DNA of 47,788 nucleotides from Candidatus Tenebribacter davisii (lineage in GTDB: Bacteria > Cloacimonadota > Cloacimonadia > Cloacimonadales > TCS61). Within the stretch, counting starts at the first letter, position 1. The number at the start of each line of letters is the position of its first letter. The notes under the pieces are model-generated. The model was given only the letters and a program-made list of their open reading frames with translations, ran no database searches and had not been told where the DNA came from. The stretch covers positions 1 through 47,788 of the forward strand of contig JAVCCH010000129.1 of assembly GCA_030765535.1 (NCBI GenBank), read 5' to 3'. The position numbers and the translations under genes are program-made. Shown here one piece after another: positions 9,032 through 19,200 of this stretch.

Positions 9032-10633
9032 ATGAGGAACAGAAAAATTCGAGGTTTGATCATCCTTGTGGTACTGCTGGTTACAGCTTACTATTTCTTA
9101 CCGATGGTCGTTCCAAACCTACCTTCATTCTGGACAACTAAACGATTGAAACTCGGCTTAGATCTTCAGGGTGGTTCTCAGATCCAGTTAGAGGTTGATA
9201 CTTCCAAACTACCTGAAAACGAAAAAGAAGATGCAATTAAAACTGCTTACGAGATTATTCGTAACAGAATTGACCAGTTTGGCGTTGCTGAACCGTTAAT
9301 TCAAAGAGTTGCAAATCAAAACAGGATCATAATTCAATTGCCTGGATTGAAAGATCCAACCAGGGCAAAAAATCTTATCGGTCAAACTGCTATGCTTGAA
9401 TTCAAACTAGTAGCTTCTTCCGAGCAAATGCAGCAAACATATGAAGCAATGGATAAATTTCTTCAGGAGAATTTCGAGAACTATGATTATCTTGAAGAGT
9501 TCACAGATATCGAAGAGACTGAAGAAGTTGTTGATGTCTTAGAAACAGATGTAGATTCCACTGATACTTCTTATGATAATGCAATGATATTTACTGATCT
9601 TACAACTTCGCATGACGGATACCCGTTAAAGATTGATTACAATTATATTTCCATATTAAAGAAGTTGTTAAAGGATCCACAATTTATACAACATATTCCT
9701 ACAGGACTTCAGATAGCTTTGGGAAAAGAGGATAAGAATGATCCTTATGCTGCCCGAGATATTTATATCTTACATAAACGTGCAGAGATCGGTGGTAGCT
9801 CTCTTGATCATGCTTTTACAAAGATCGGTCAGGGTTATACTGCTAAAGATAAGGGACCTTATATATTACTTGAATTCAAAAAAACAGGTGCAAAAAAGTT
9901 TAAAAATATTACCGCACAAAATATTGGTGAAAGATTATCTATCATGCTTGATAATATCGTTTTTATCGCTCCATCAATTGAGTCCCGTATTCCTAACGGG
10001 CAAGCTCGTATTACAGGTAATTTTACTATAGAAGAATGCCAAGACCTTGTTATCGTGCTTAATGCCGGTAGTCTTCCTGCTCCAGTTTCGATAGTAGAAG
10101 AAAGAACAGTAGGTCCAACACTTGGTTCTGATAGTATCAAAGCAGGAGTACTCGCTGCTATTATCGGGTTGCTTATTGTTATCTTATTCATGGTAATTTA
10201 TTATGGGCTTTCAGGTTTATTCGCAGATATTGCTGTTATCGTTAATGTAACCTTCATTATAGCAGTAATGACAATGCTGGAAGGAACATTAACAATGCCT
10301 GGTATTGCCGGTATGATTCTTACTATTGGTATGGCGGTGGATGCAAATGTTATCATTTTTGAAAGGATCAGAGAGAATATGGCTCTTGGTAAAACTGTTC
10401 GCTCTGCTGTAGACAGCGGTTTTAGTCGTGCATTGGTAACAATTCTTGATGCAAACATAACAACACTTATAACAGCACTTGTACTGTATCAGTTTGGAAC
10501 AGGACCTATTAAAGGTTTTGCTGTAACACTTTCTATTGGTATTGTGGGTTCAATGTTTGCTTCTATAGTATTAGTGAAAGCAATATTTGATGGCGTAATT
10601 ACAAATGCTGCTAAAGATAAATTGAGTATATAG
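9032..10633 (+). CDS. secD: Preprotein translocase subunit SecD
   Basis: 533 residues. SecD works with SecF as an ion-driven RND-type chaperone that pulls exported proteins through SecYEG. The N-terminal membrane segment (residues ~7-25) is followed by the LKLGLDLQGGSQIQLEVD motif, a large periplasmic domain with IRNRIDQFGVAEP, and five C-terminal membrane helices carrying GMAVDANVIIFERIRE. The periplasmic part contains a very acidic, low-complexity stretch at about residues 145-195 that is not part of the conserved core. The start has AAGGAG upstream. secF begins eight bases after the stop; yajC is not adjacent. Confidence 0.96.
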   Translation: MRNRKIRGLIILVVLLVTAYYFLPMVVPNLPSFWTTKRLKLGLDLQGGSQIQLEVDTSKLPENEKEDAIKTAYEIIRNRIDQFGVAEPLIQRVANQNRIIIQLPGLKDPTRAKNLIGQTAMLEFKLVASSEQMQQTYEAMDKFLQENFENYDYLEEFTDIEETEEVVDVLETDVDSTDTSYDNAMIFTDLTTSHDGYPLKIDYNYISILKKLLKDPQFIQHIPTGLQIALGKEDKNDPYAARDIYILHKRAEIGGSSLDHAFTKIGQGYTAKDKGPYILLEFKKTGAKKFKNITAQNIGERLSIMLDNIVFIAPSIESRIPNGQARITGNFTIEECQDLVIVLNAGSLPAPVSIVEERTVGPTLGSDSIKAGVLAAIIGLLIVILFMVIYYGLSGLFADIAVIVNVTFIIAVMTMLEGTLTMPGIAGMILTIGMAVDANVIIFERIRENMALGKTVRSAVDSGFSRALVTILDANITTLITALVLYQFGTGPIKGFAVTLSIGIVGSMFASIVLVKAIFDGVITNAAKDKLSI

Positions 10634-10641
10634 GGGGAACG

Positions 10642-11598
10642 ATGAGATTTTTTGGAAAAACAAAAATAGATTTCATTGGAAAAAGAAGAATTGCATTTGC
10701 AATTTCTGTCATTGTCATTATTGCAGGGATCGTTTCTCTGGGAATTAATAAAGGGCCAAAATACAGTATTGATTTTACAGGCGGAGTATCATTAGAACTT
10801 GATCTTACTCCAGTAGCCGAAGGAGCACAAGAGATCGAAGCTCAAGAAATTCGTGATGCACTTACAAAAGCTGGAATTGAAGAAGCTGAAATCCAGGAAA
10901 TAAAAGGTAGTGAAGGGAAAAAGTTTGTATTGATCAAAACCAAAGTTGTTGGCGGCGAGAAAGATAAAACAAGCATAAAAGTAATTAATGTCATTAAAAA
11001 GGAATTTCCCGGTAATGTTGATGATGAAACACTTATTCGTCTTCAGGAAGAAGTGGGACCAAAAATTGGTGAAGAGCTGAAAGGTAAAGCTATCCTGGCA
11101 ATCTTCTGGGCACTTCTCGGCATTATTCTTTATATTTGGTGGAGATTCGAACTTACCTTTGGTTTAGCTGCTGTTGCTGCTCTCTTCCATGATATTCTTA
11201 TAACTGTTGGAATTTTTTCTATCTTAGGAAAAGAGATCAGCTTATCTATTGTTGCTGCACTGCTAACGATAGTTGGTTATTCTCTGAATGATACAATTGT
11301 TGTATTTGACCGGATAAGAGAAGACCTGAAAATATTTAGAAAAGAACCATATGGTGAAGTAATTAATCATAGTATTAACGAAACACTAAGTAGAACAATA
11401 ATTACATCACTTACAACTTTTGTTGTTGTGCTCAGTCTTTATTTATTTGGTGGATCTGTTATTCATGATTTTGCCTTTGCATTATTAGTTGGAGTTGTTG
11501 TAGGTACATATTCTTCCATCTTTGTGGCTAGTCCATTAATGGTTGAACATTACAACAGAAAAGAAAAAAGAATAGGAACTCGTAAGAAGAAGAAATAA
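10642..11598 (+). CDS. secF: Preprotein translocase subunit SecF
   Basis: 318 residues, partner of SecD. An N-terminal membrane helix (residues ~15-35) is followed by YSIDFTGGVSLELDL, a periplasmic P1 domain and five membrane helices with the SecF signature LTIVGYSLNDTIVVFDRIRED. The C-terminus ends in a basic tail (RKEKRIGTRKKKK). GGGGGAAC just upstream of the ATG is the ribosome-binding site. A strong terminator 30 bases after the stop ends the transcription unit. Confidence 0.96.
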   Translation: MRFFGKTKIDFIGKRRIAFAISVIVIIAGIVSLGINKGPKYSIDFTGGVSLELDLTPVAEGAQEIEAQEIRDALTKAGIEEAEIQEIKGSEGKKFVLIKTKVVGGEKDKTSIKVINVIKKEFPGNVDDETLIRLQEEVGPKIGEELKGKAILAIFWALLGIILYIWWRFELTFGLAAVAALFHDILITVGIFSILGKEISLSIVAALLTIVGYSLNDTIVVFDRIREDLKIFRKEPYGEVINHSINETLSRTIITSLTTFVVVLSLYLFGGSVIHDFAFALLVGVVVGTYSSIFVASPLMVEHYNRKEKRIGTRKKKK

Positions 11599-11627
11599 TT
11601 CAACTCGGATTATTTTTTAATAAATAT

Positions 11628-11656
11628 AAGCCCCTCAAGTAATGAGGGGCTTTTTT
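11628..11656 (+). terminator. Rho-independent terminator after secF
   Basis: AAGCCCCTCA (11628-11637) pairs with TGAGGGGCTT across the loop AGTAA, followed by a T6 run. The leading A/T allows some action from both sides, but its position fits the end of the secDF unit. Confidence 0.92.
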
Positions 11657-11925
11657 GTAGGGTCAATTCTCCGAATTGACTGATAACTTGTTCCCAAGTT
11701 GAATTTGCATACGCTATCAACAATAATGTCATCCTGAGTTTTCCGGTAACTGTCGGAAAGTTATCGAAGGATAGTGATTGAAGATCTCTCAGAATTTCTC
11801 TCGACTCTTCATTAAGATTTATCAGCCTTAGTCTGAGTAACAGCAGATAGACTCCTCCAGCCTTTGTTATAAACTATGGCTTAGCAGGCAGACTGACGCG
11901 TATTCATAGGCTAATTATGGGTAAT
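11657..11925. repeat. Non-coding convergent island with REP-like elements
   Basis: No gene is visible between secF and lpxA apart from terminators. The island has several palindromic pieces: GTCAATTC/GAATTGAC (11662-11669 with 11673-11680), AACTTG/CAAGTT (11685-11690 with 11695-11700), TGTCATCCTGAG (11727-11738), TTTCCG/CGGAAA (11740-11745 with 11754-11759) and CGAAGGAT (11764-11771). A further piece at about 11850-11892 holds GCCTTTGTTATAAACTATGGC. The GTCATCCTGAG...CGAAGGAT frame recurs at 43636-43658 and 44135-44159. Confidence 0.6.
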
Positions 11926-11959
11926 AAAAAACGGTGAGAAATATTTCTCACCGTTTTTT
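11926..11959. terminator. Bidirectional terminator downstream of lpxA
   Basis: A 34-base perfect inverted repeat: A6 then CGGTGAGAAAT (11932-11942), pairing with ATTTCTCACCG (11943-11953) then T6. It lies 18 bases past the lpxA stop and is symmetric, so it can terminate from either side. Confidence 0.92.
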
Positions 11960-11976
11960 ATATTGTTTAATCTAAT

Positions 11977-12750
11977 TTATTTAGTTATCCCTCTATCTGA
12001 TTCTTTTACAAAATCGAGGAATATTTTCTGTTCTTTTGTAAGATCAGGAATAGCCAGAGCTTTTTCCATTGCCTGGCTTGTATTCAACCCGGATTTATAA
12101 AATAATTTATAAACATCTTTAATAGATTTAATTGTTTCACTTGAAAATCCTCGTCTTTGCAATCCAACACTATTCAAGCCCATTACTTTGTAAGGAAATC
12201 CTTCTCCGCGAGTATAGGGAGGAATATCTTTTTTAATACCGGATTTTCCACCGATAAAAGCATAAATACCAACTTTCACAAATTGATGCAATGCAACCAT
12301 GCCACCAATTATCACATTATCATGTACATGAATATGACCGGCAAAATTTACAGCATTAGCAATGATCAGGTTGTTACCGAGAATACAATTATGAGCAACA
12401 TGAGAATAAGCCATAAATAAACCGTTATCACCTATCTGTGTTGGTTCATCCATAGTTGCAGATTTATTCACGGTACAGAATTCCCGGAAAGTATTATTAT
12501 TTCCAATTATTAATTGTGTCGGTTCACCATGGTATTTCAAGTCCTGGCAATCTGTACCGATCACTGCTGAATGAAAAAATCTGTTTCCATCACCGATTGT
12601 CGTGTGTCCGTCAATGATAACACTGGAAACCAGCTCATTATTATCACCCATTTTCACATTATCATGAACAATACAAAATGGACCGATAACGCAATCTTTT
12701 CCTATTATAGCTTTTGGACTTACTATTGCAGTGGGGTGAATTTGTGTCAT
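11977..12750 (-). CDS. lpxA: UDP-N-acetylglucosamine acyltransferase LpxA
   Basis: 257 residues of left-handed beta-helix hexapeptide repeats followed by an alpha-helical C-terminus, the usual LpxA size. It transfers a 3-hydroxyacyl chain from acyl-ACP to UDP-GlcNAc, the first step of lipid A synthesis. The catalytic histidine is H120 in SHVAHNCILG; HQFVKVG and GLNSVGLQRRGF are the C-terminal family signatures. AGAGG lies five bases before the ATG. It is the last gene of ompH-lpxD-lpxC/fabZ-lpxA, nine bases after the fused gene. Confidence 0.96.
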   Translation of the reverse strand: MTQIHPTAIVSPKAIIGKDCVIGPFCIVHDNVKMGDNNELVSSVIIDGHTTIGDGNRFFHSAVIGTDCQDLKYHGEPTQLIIGNNNTFREFCTVNKSATMDEPTQIGDNGLFMAYSHVAHNCILGNNLIIANAVNFAGHIHVHDNVIIGGMVALHQFVKVGIYAFIGGKSGIKKDIPPYTRGEGFPYKVMGLNSVGLQRRGFSSETIKSIKDVYKLFYKSGLNTSQAMEKALAIPDLTKEQKIFLDFVKESDRGITK

Positions 12751-12759
12751 TCTTACCTC

Positions 12760-14151
12760 TTATTTTTCCATAACTTTTGCCAGGAAGTCACCTTCACAAA
12801 CTTTTATACTTCCTACATAGGCATCACCATGCATTTTAGCTAATCCGCGTTTCAATGATATTACTTTCAATTCGAAGCGGAGTGTATCACCCGGATGAAC
12901 AGGTTTGCGGAATTTCACATTATTTAGTGATGCGAAATAAGCTACGAATTCTTCCGGATTATCATAAGAATTAAGTAGCATGATGCCACCCGTTTGAGCC
13001 ATTGCTTCCACGATCAATACTCCCGGCATTACCGGGTGTCCTGGGAAATGACCGTTAAAGAAAGGTTCATTGATAGTAACATTTTTCAAGCCAACAATGC
13101 GTTCTCCTGCATCAAATTCGATGATCTTATCTACCAGCAGGAAAGGATAACGATGCGGCATGATCTTCTGAATAGCATTTATATCAAAAACAACTTCCGA
13201 AGTTTTCTTTTTCTGATATATTTTCTGTAATTCCTGTTTTTTATGAAGCTTACGAAGTTTTTTAACCAGTTCGACATTTGTCTTATGACCTGATCGAGCT
13301 GCCAGAAAATGTCCTTTTATTGGAACTCCCAAAAGGGCAATATCGCCTATAAGATCGACAACTTTATGACGAACGAATTCATTATGATAACGTAAAGGTG
13401 TATTATTTAATAAACCATCAGGACCAATTTTTATCTCTTCATGGAAGTTGAACATTTCTCTTAATCGTTTTATCTGGTCTTCCGAAGTATCCGGATTTGC
13501 TACTACCAATGCATTTTCCAGTGAACCGCCTTTGATAAGTCCAGCCTCTTTCAACATGATTATTTCATGCAGGAAGCAGAATGTTCTGGCTGATGCAAAG
13601 TCCTGTTCAAAATCATCAAGTGTCTGCATAGTTGTATATTGTGTACCAAGAGCTTTTTGTTGATAGTCAACCATAAACGTAACTTTAAGATCATTGGAAG
13701 GGACAATAACAATATCTACATTATCAGCTGGAGCGGAAAAAGATAGAGGTTTCTCAATCTCAAGATATTCACGCTCAGCATCCTGTTCTACAAGTCCAAC
13801 TTTTTTCAGAAGTTCGATCCAGACAATTGCACTGCCGTCTGCCACAGGTACTTCCGGTCCGTCAACTTCTATACGTATATTGTCAATATTAAGACCTTTT
13901 ACAGCGGCTAGAACATGTTCAATAGTTGCTACGGTAGCTTTCCCAATTCCAATTGTTGTACCTCTGGAAATATCTACTACATGATCTATATCAGCAGGTA
14001 TCTCAGGTTTATTTTCCATATCAGTTCTAATGAAAACAATTCCTTCATTTTTTGCAGCCGGTTTAAAAGTTAATGTTGAAATCTGACCGGAATGAAGACC
14101 TACACCATTATAACTAATTGTTCCTTTTATGGTTTTTTTGAATTCTTTCAT
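12760..14151 (-). CDS. lpxC-fabZ: Bifunctional LpxC deacetylase / FabZ dehydratase fusion
   Basis: 463 residues containing two complete enzymes. Residues 1 to ~300 are LpxC, the zinc deacetylase that commits UDP-3-O-acyl-GlcNAc to lipid A; zinc and catalytic motifs are TIEHVLAA (H79), HKVVDLIGD and [13 protein letters not shown] basic linker (~300-318) leads to FabZ, the 3-hydroxyacyl-ACP dehydratase, with [13 protein letters not shown] and [18 protein letters not shown] carrying the catalytic His and Glu. The fusion couples supply of saturated acyl-ACP to lipid A commitment; the same fusion is known in Bacteroidota and relatives. The gene overlaps lpxD by four bases. Confidence 0.96.
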   Translation of the reverse strand: MKEFKKTIKGTISYNGVGLHSGQISTLTFKPAAKNEGIVFIRTDMENKPEIPADIDHVVDISRGTTIGIGKATVATIEHVLAAVKGLNIDNIRIEVDGPEVPVADGSAIVWIELLKKVGLVEQDAEREYLEIEKPLSFSAPADNVDIVIVPSNDLKVTFMVDYQQKALGTQYTTMQTLDDFEQDFASARTFCFLHEIIMLKEAGLIKGGSLENALVVANPDTSEDQIKRLREMFNFHEEIKIGPDGLLNNTPLRYHNEFVRHKVVDLIGDIALLGVPIKGHFLAARSGHKTNVELVKKLRKLHKKQELQKIYQKKKTSEVVFDINAIQKIMPHRYPFLLVDKIIEFDAGERIVGLKNVTINEPFFNGHFPGHPVMPGVLIVEAMAQTGGIMLLNSYDNPEEFVAYFASLNNVKFRKPVHPGDTLRFELKVISLKRGLAKMHGDAYVGSIKVCEGDFLAKVMEK

Positions 14152-15194
14152 TTTTTATCCTTAGCTTTTTGTTGTCTTTTGTATTCTTTTACAATTTCAG
14201 GAAGATACTTTTCCGAAACCATTATTCTCTTTTGAAGTCCTGCATCTCGGGCTGGAGTACCAAAATATTTAGCCCCTTTTGGGATACCATTAGTAACTCC
14301 GGATTGTGCTCCGACCATTGCTCCATCATCAATTTTTAGATGGCCTGCAACACCAACCTGACCGGCAAGATAAACTGTTTTCCCAATTATTGTACTACCT
14401 GCCAGTCCGGTTTGAGCGCAAAGAACTGAATTCTCATCGATCTGGCAATTATGTCCGATCTGAACTAAGTTATCAATTTTTGTGCCTTTACCAATTGTAG
14501 TTGAACCTAAGGTTGCACGATCAATGGCAGAATTGGCTCCAACTTCTACATCATCTTCTATAATAACATTTCCTACTTGCGGGATCTTGTTATGAATGCC
14601 ATTATGGAATAGATAACCAAATCCATCAGCACCAATTACACAACCTGCGTGGATAATGATATTATTTTTTAAAATACAATCTTCATAAATAGTTGTATTC
14701 GGGTGAATATGGCAGTTGCCACCGATCTTGACGTTATCTTTAATGACACAGTTACTTTCAATAATTGTGTCATTTCCGATTATTACATTTTCACCCAGAA
14801 CACAGTTACTTCCAAGTATGATATTCTTACCAATTGAAGCTGACTTTGCAATCTTTGCAGAACTCTCAATTTTTCCTTTTAACTTAGGAAGATCAAGTTT
14901 GAGCCAAGTTTGAACAAGCATCATAAAATGAATGTAAGGATTCTCTATCAATAAAAGATTTACATTCAGCTTCAGCTGGTTTACATCAAAATTTTTTGGG
15001 ACAAAGACTAATCCTGCTTTTGTGTTTTTGAGAGAGTCTAGGAATCTCGGATTCTCAAAAAAACAAACAGAATGCTCATTTGCCTCAGTTAGTTCAGCAA
15101 CATTATCTAATTTTATATTATTTATAAAATTAGTAGTTCCATTCAGCTTTGAAGCTATTTGAGCAGGTGTGAGCAGGAAACCGAATCTCTTCAT
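14148..15194 (-). CDS. lpxD: UDP-3-O-acylglucosamine N-acyltransferase LpxD
   Basis: 348 residues. An N-terminal uridine-binding domain (residues 1-~100, ending near NPYIHFM) precedes a long left-handed beta-helix of hexapeptide repeats and a C-terminal helix. It adds the second 3-hydroxyacyl chain in lipid A synthesis. The family motifs GADGFGY and QIGHNCQI are both present; the His of the latter is the catalytic base position. It starts one base after the ompH stop and its stop overlaps the lpxC/fabZ start, so the genes are translationally coupled. Confidence 0.96.
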   Translation of the reverse strand: MKRFGFLLTPAQIASKLNGTTNFINNIKLDNVAELTEANEHSVCFFENPRFLDSLKNTKAGLVFVPKNFDVNQLKLNVNLLLIENPYIHFMMLVQTWLKLDLPKLKGKIESSAKIAKSASIGKNIILGSNCVLGENVIIGNDTIIESNCVIKDNVKIGGNCHIHPNTTIYEDCILKNNIIIHAGCVIGADGFGYLFHNGIHNKIPQVGNVIIEDDVEVGANSAIDRATLGSTTIGKGTKIDNLVQIGHNCQIDENSVLCAQTGLAGSTIIGKTVYLAGQVGVAGHLKIDDGAMVGAQSGVTNGIPKGAKYFGTPARDAGLQKRIMVSEKYLPEIVKEYKRQQKAKDKK

Positions 15195-15716
15195 TTATTC
15201 TACAGTTTTTTCCATTTCAGTTAAAATTGCATCAGTAATGTCTAGATTTGGTTTAGCATAAAGTAAGCTGCCGGCTGATGCATCAAGAACGAGAGAATAA
15301 TTATTTTCTACCGCAACTTTTTCTATTATAGTTTTCAGCTTATTTAATATTGGTGCAAGAAGTTCATTTTGCCTTTGTACAAATACTCCATTCTCACCAA
15401 AAATTTCTTGTACTTTTGCCTGACGTTGTTCACTCATAGAAGTAATTTTATTTTCTGCTTCTTGTTTTCCAGATTCAGTTAAAATCATTTTTTTACTGTC
15501 ATAGTCAGAATAAAGTTGTTGTATCTCAGCATCCATATCTGCAATTTCCTGTTCCCATTTCTGACGTTCACCCATAAGAACAGTTTGTGCTTCCTGAGTT
15601 TCAGGACTGGTCATCATAATTCTGTCAGTATCGATGTAAGCGATCTTCTCCGTTTCCGCAAATACAAATGTACTCAAAATTACACCTAAAACTATTGTTA
15701 ATACTATTTTTTTCAT
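15195..15716 (-). CDS. OmpH/Skp-family periplasmic chaperone
   Basis: About 173 residues: a signal peptide (MKKIVLTIVLGVILSTFVFA), then EKIAYIDTDRIMMTSPE and a long charged coiled coil (residues ~30-110) as in the tentacles of Skp/OmpH. Skp escorts unfolded outer-membrane proteins to the Bam complex. An in-frame ATG lies 12 bases upstream at 15728, but it is part of the GGAGGAG ribosome-binding site of the ATG at 15716, so I chose the shorter form. It heads the lpx operon; bamA, the frequent upstream neighbour, is not here. Confidence 0.9.
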   Translation of the reverse strand: MKKIVLTIVLGVILSTFVFAETEKIAYIDTDRIMMTSPETQEAQTVLMGERQKWEQEIADMDAEIQQLYSDYDSKKMILTESGKQEAENKITSMSEQRQAKVQEIFGENGVFVQRQNELLAPILNKLKTIIEKVAVENNYSLVLDASAGSLLYAKPNLDITDAILTEMEKTVE

Positions 15717-15817
15717 TTTCTCCTCCATTTTTTATTTCTATATTATTGCCTTTTCTATGATTTATTATTTAAAGTCAAATAAAAACTTCTTAACATTAAT
15801 GAATAGAAACACTAAAA

Positions 15818-16273
15818 TTATTCAGCAGCTTTCTTCACAGCATTCAAAATTGGAATGTATCCAGTACATCTACAAAGATTACCTTCTAATGCTTCTTTTA
15901 TTTGTTCTTCGTTTGGATGCGGGTTTTTATCAAGAAGTGCTTTTGCACTCATCAGCATACCGGGCGTACAGAATCCGCATTGAATTGCTCCTTCTTCCAC
16001 AAAGGCATTTTGCAGTTTGGAAAGAACATTGTCACGCTCCAGGTTCTCTACTGTTTCTATTATAGCATTATTTGCCTGAGTTGCCAGAACCATACAAGAA
16101 TTCACTGCATCACCGTTCATGATTACAGTACATGCTCCGCACTCTCCAACTCCACATCCTTCTTTAGTCCCTGTTAATCCAAGTACATCACGTAGTATAT
16201 CTAATAAACGCATTGTATCTTCAACTTCCAAATTGTGATCTTTTCCGTTTACATTAATTTTCAATTTAACCAT
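15818..16273 (-). CDS. 2Fe-2S subunit of a xanthine dehydrogenase-family molybdenum hydroxylase
   Basis: 151 residues with both iron-sulfur domains of the family. The plant-ferredoxin-like cluster uses C40, C45, C48 and C60 (GCGVGECGACTV...SC). The four-helix domain cluster uses C99, C102, C134 and C136 (QCGFCTPGM and GNLCRCTGYIP). It passes electrons from the molybdenum site to FAD. Its start lies two bases after the stop of the upstream fused Mo/FAD gene, so the two form one operon. The substrate (purine, nicotinate, aldehyde or other) cannot be decided from this subunit. Confidence 0.93.
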   Translation of the reverse strand: MVKLKINVNGKDHNLEVEDTMRLLDILRDVLGLTGTKEGCGVGECGACTVIMNGDAVNSCMVLATQANNAIIETVENLERDNVLSKLQNAFVEEGAIQCGFCTPGMLMSAKALLDKNPHPNEEQIKEALEGNLCRCTGYIPILNAVKKAAE

Positions 16274-16275
16274 AT

Positions 16276-19200
16276 CTATCCTCTTTGTTCAATTATTTCA
16301 GTTAATGCGTCTCTAGTCATATTAACAAAAACAGGCATTTTATAAACTGATGACCAGCGTTTCCCGATCTCATCATCAATCAACTTTTTAAGCGGCTCCT
16401 CAATTGTATTGATCAATTCTTTTGTTAATTTCTTACCGATCAGGATTTCCTCGATCTCTCCAAGACGCATTGGCTTATGGAAAAGTGAACCGGAAACGAT
16501 CCTGCATTCATTCACTTTGTCTTCTTCAAAAGAGATAAGAATGCCAATACTTATTCTGGTTATGTTCACTGCATTTCTTCTGCCAAGCTGGAAATAGCTG
16601 AAATTGTATTTTTTCTGTGGAATTGGAATAACTACTTCAGTTAGTATCTCATCATTTTGTATATCTGTTTTATAATTTTTTATTATGAATTTGTCAGCAG
16701 AAACTTTTCGTACACCTTTTTTTGAAGTTAGGATGAATACAGCGTTATAAGCAATTAAGGGTGGATAAGAATCAGCACAGGGAGCTGCGTTTACGATATT
16801 TCCACCGATAGTACCTCTATTTCTGATCTGTAATGAACCAATTGTTGAGCATGCTTTGTTTAGCAATGGAAAGTGCTTTTTAATATTCTCATCATTAACT
16901 ATTTTAGTAAAAGTACAACCACAACCAATTCTAATTTCATTTTCATTTACTTTAATATTTTTCAATTCATCAAGATGTGAAATATCTAATAGGGTATGTT
17001 TACCTGTTTTCATTCTTGATTCGATAATTAGATCTGTACCACCAGAAAGAACCTTAAGCTCTTGTTTTGATAATTTTTCTAGTGCATCTTTGAGATCCTT
17101 TGGAGTTCGTGTTTTTATATCGGTGATTCGTAAGGTTAATTTATCAGCATATTTATAATGAATTTTACAAGAATCATGTACTGCTACTTGACTTTGTCTG
17201 GAAGGTTTTTTCAAATTCTTACCGAGAAATACTTTTTCCAGAGTTAATGGGAGCTCATAAGATTGAATGCCGGTAGCAACTTTTAAAGCATTATTAATTG
17301 CAGCAGAAGTGAGTTCTAATGTAGGTTCTCCTAAACTTTTTGCACCAAAGGGTCCATCATCATCTTCATTTTCTATTAATATTGGTGTTATATTACCGAT
17401 ATCTTTAATAGTGGGAATTAAATAATTATCGAAATTTTCTGATTTAACAATACCATCCTGAATATTATAGTCTTCCAGTACAGCATAACCGAATCCTTGC
17501 ATTACTCCACCATAAACTTGCCCTTCTGCACCAAGTTTATTAAGTACTTTACCGACATCATGAGCAGCTGTTATATCAGTTACTTCTATCTTCCCGGTGG
17601 ATGTATCAACCTTGATATCTGCAACATGAGCACCATAAACATAAGTGAAGTAAGCATTACCTTGCCCGGTTTCTTCATCCCAACTAACATTGGGTGCTTT
17701 AAACCAGCCATAAGCTGAAAGATTTTCTCCAGACCAATAAGCTTTTTCTACCGCAGCTTCAAATTTTATAGTTTTAATATTATCTTTACTATCTTTTCTT
17801 GAAATTGTTCCATCTTTCCATACAGTTTCTGCAATGCTATGCACTTTGAGATCATCCTTGATAATATTGAAGATTCTCATTTTCACTTTCTCTGCTGCGT
17901 CTATAACTGCATTACCACCCATTAATGTTCCACGTGAGGCAACAGTTGGACCGCCATCTGTAATTGTAGCAGTTTGTGGATTTAAAAAAACAATTTTTTC
18001 AAGATCAGTTCCCAGTACTTCTGCCGCTACTTGTGAAAATGTAGTTCGCATTCCTTGTCCATTCTCATTCAATCCGGTCAGGATATAAATACTTCCATCA
18101 GCCTGTACAGAAACAATTGCAGAAGTAGCATCAGTTCCTTCTGCACCCAGAGAGCAACCACGATAACTGCATGAGAATCCAATTCCATATTTATAGCGGT
18201 TGGTTTGTTCATTATGTTTTTTGTATTCTATTAGCTTGTTATGATAATCAGCTTTTTCTAATGCTTTATCAATAACTTCGTTTAACGAGACTGTATGTTT
18301 ATTTAAAATTTGGCCGCTTGCAGTTTTGCTCCCTTGTTTAAAACCGTTCAGTTTTCTTATTTTATGAGCAGAAATTCCACAGATCTCAGCGATTTCATCC
18401 ATTAAAGATTCTTGAGCAAAAATAACTTGTGGTGAACCAAATCCCCTGAATGCGGCAGTATAAGTGTTATTTGTATAAACACCTTTAATATCGGTTTCAA
18501 CATTTTCAATTTCATAAGGTCCCGTTGCCTGCACAACTGATCGCCAGGTAACAAAGAATGTTTGAGACGAATATGCACCGCTGTCTGCGATGATATTGAT
18601 CTTCATAGCTTTCAGTTTACCGTCATTATTAAAGCCGACTTTATAGTTCATATAATATGGATGTCTTTTATAGCTTTCTTTAAGTGAATTTTCCCTTGTA
18701 TAGGTTAATTTCACAGGTCGTCCGGTAAGTTTGGAAAGTAAGGCACATCTGCAGGCCATGTAATTTACAGTATCATCCTTGCCACCAAAAGAACCACCTA
18801 ATGTAGAGCAGCAAATATTGATCTGATTCATGTTTAAACCCATAAATAGTGCAACAACCTTTCTAGTTGTAAATGGATTCTGAATTGATCCGTAAACACT
18901 GTATCCTTTAGATACATGATCTGGAACGACAGTAATTGTTTCAGGTTCTATGTATGCATGTTCATGAAAACCTGTTTTGTAATTACGTTCTATAATGTGA
19001 TCAGAAGCACTGAATCCTTTTTCTATATTCCCTTTCCGTAATGGATAATGAATAACTACATTACTTTTATATTCCGGATGAATAAGTCTTGCTTCCGGTT
19101 TTATGGCGATCCTGGGATCATAGATTCCTTCAATTGCTTCGTATTCTACCTGTATCAGGTCAGTTGCTTTATAGGCGCTTTCCTTAGTTTCGGCAGCTAC

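Noticed and set aside
11657-11925. CRISPR-like array in the secF-lpxA gap
   Set aside because: The palindromic pieces differ from one another, are unevenly spaced and have no identical direct repeats or cas genes nearby.
15757-16177. Plus-strand open frames opposite the 2Fe-2S subunit gene
   Set aside because: They are antisense to a gene with all eight cluster cysteines conserved and have no recognisable domain.
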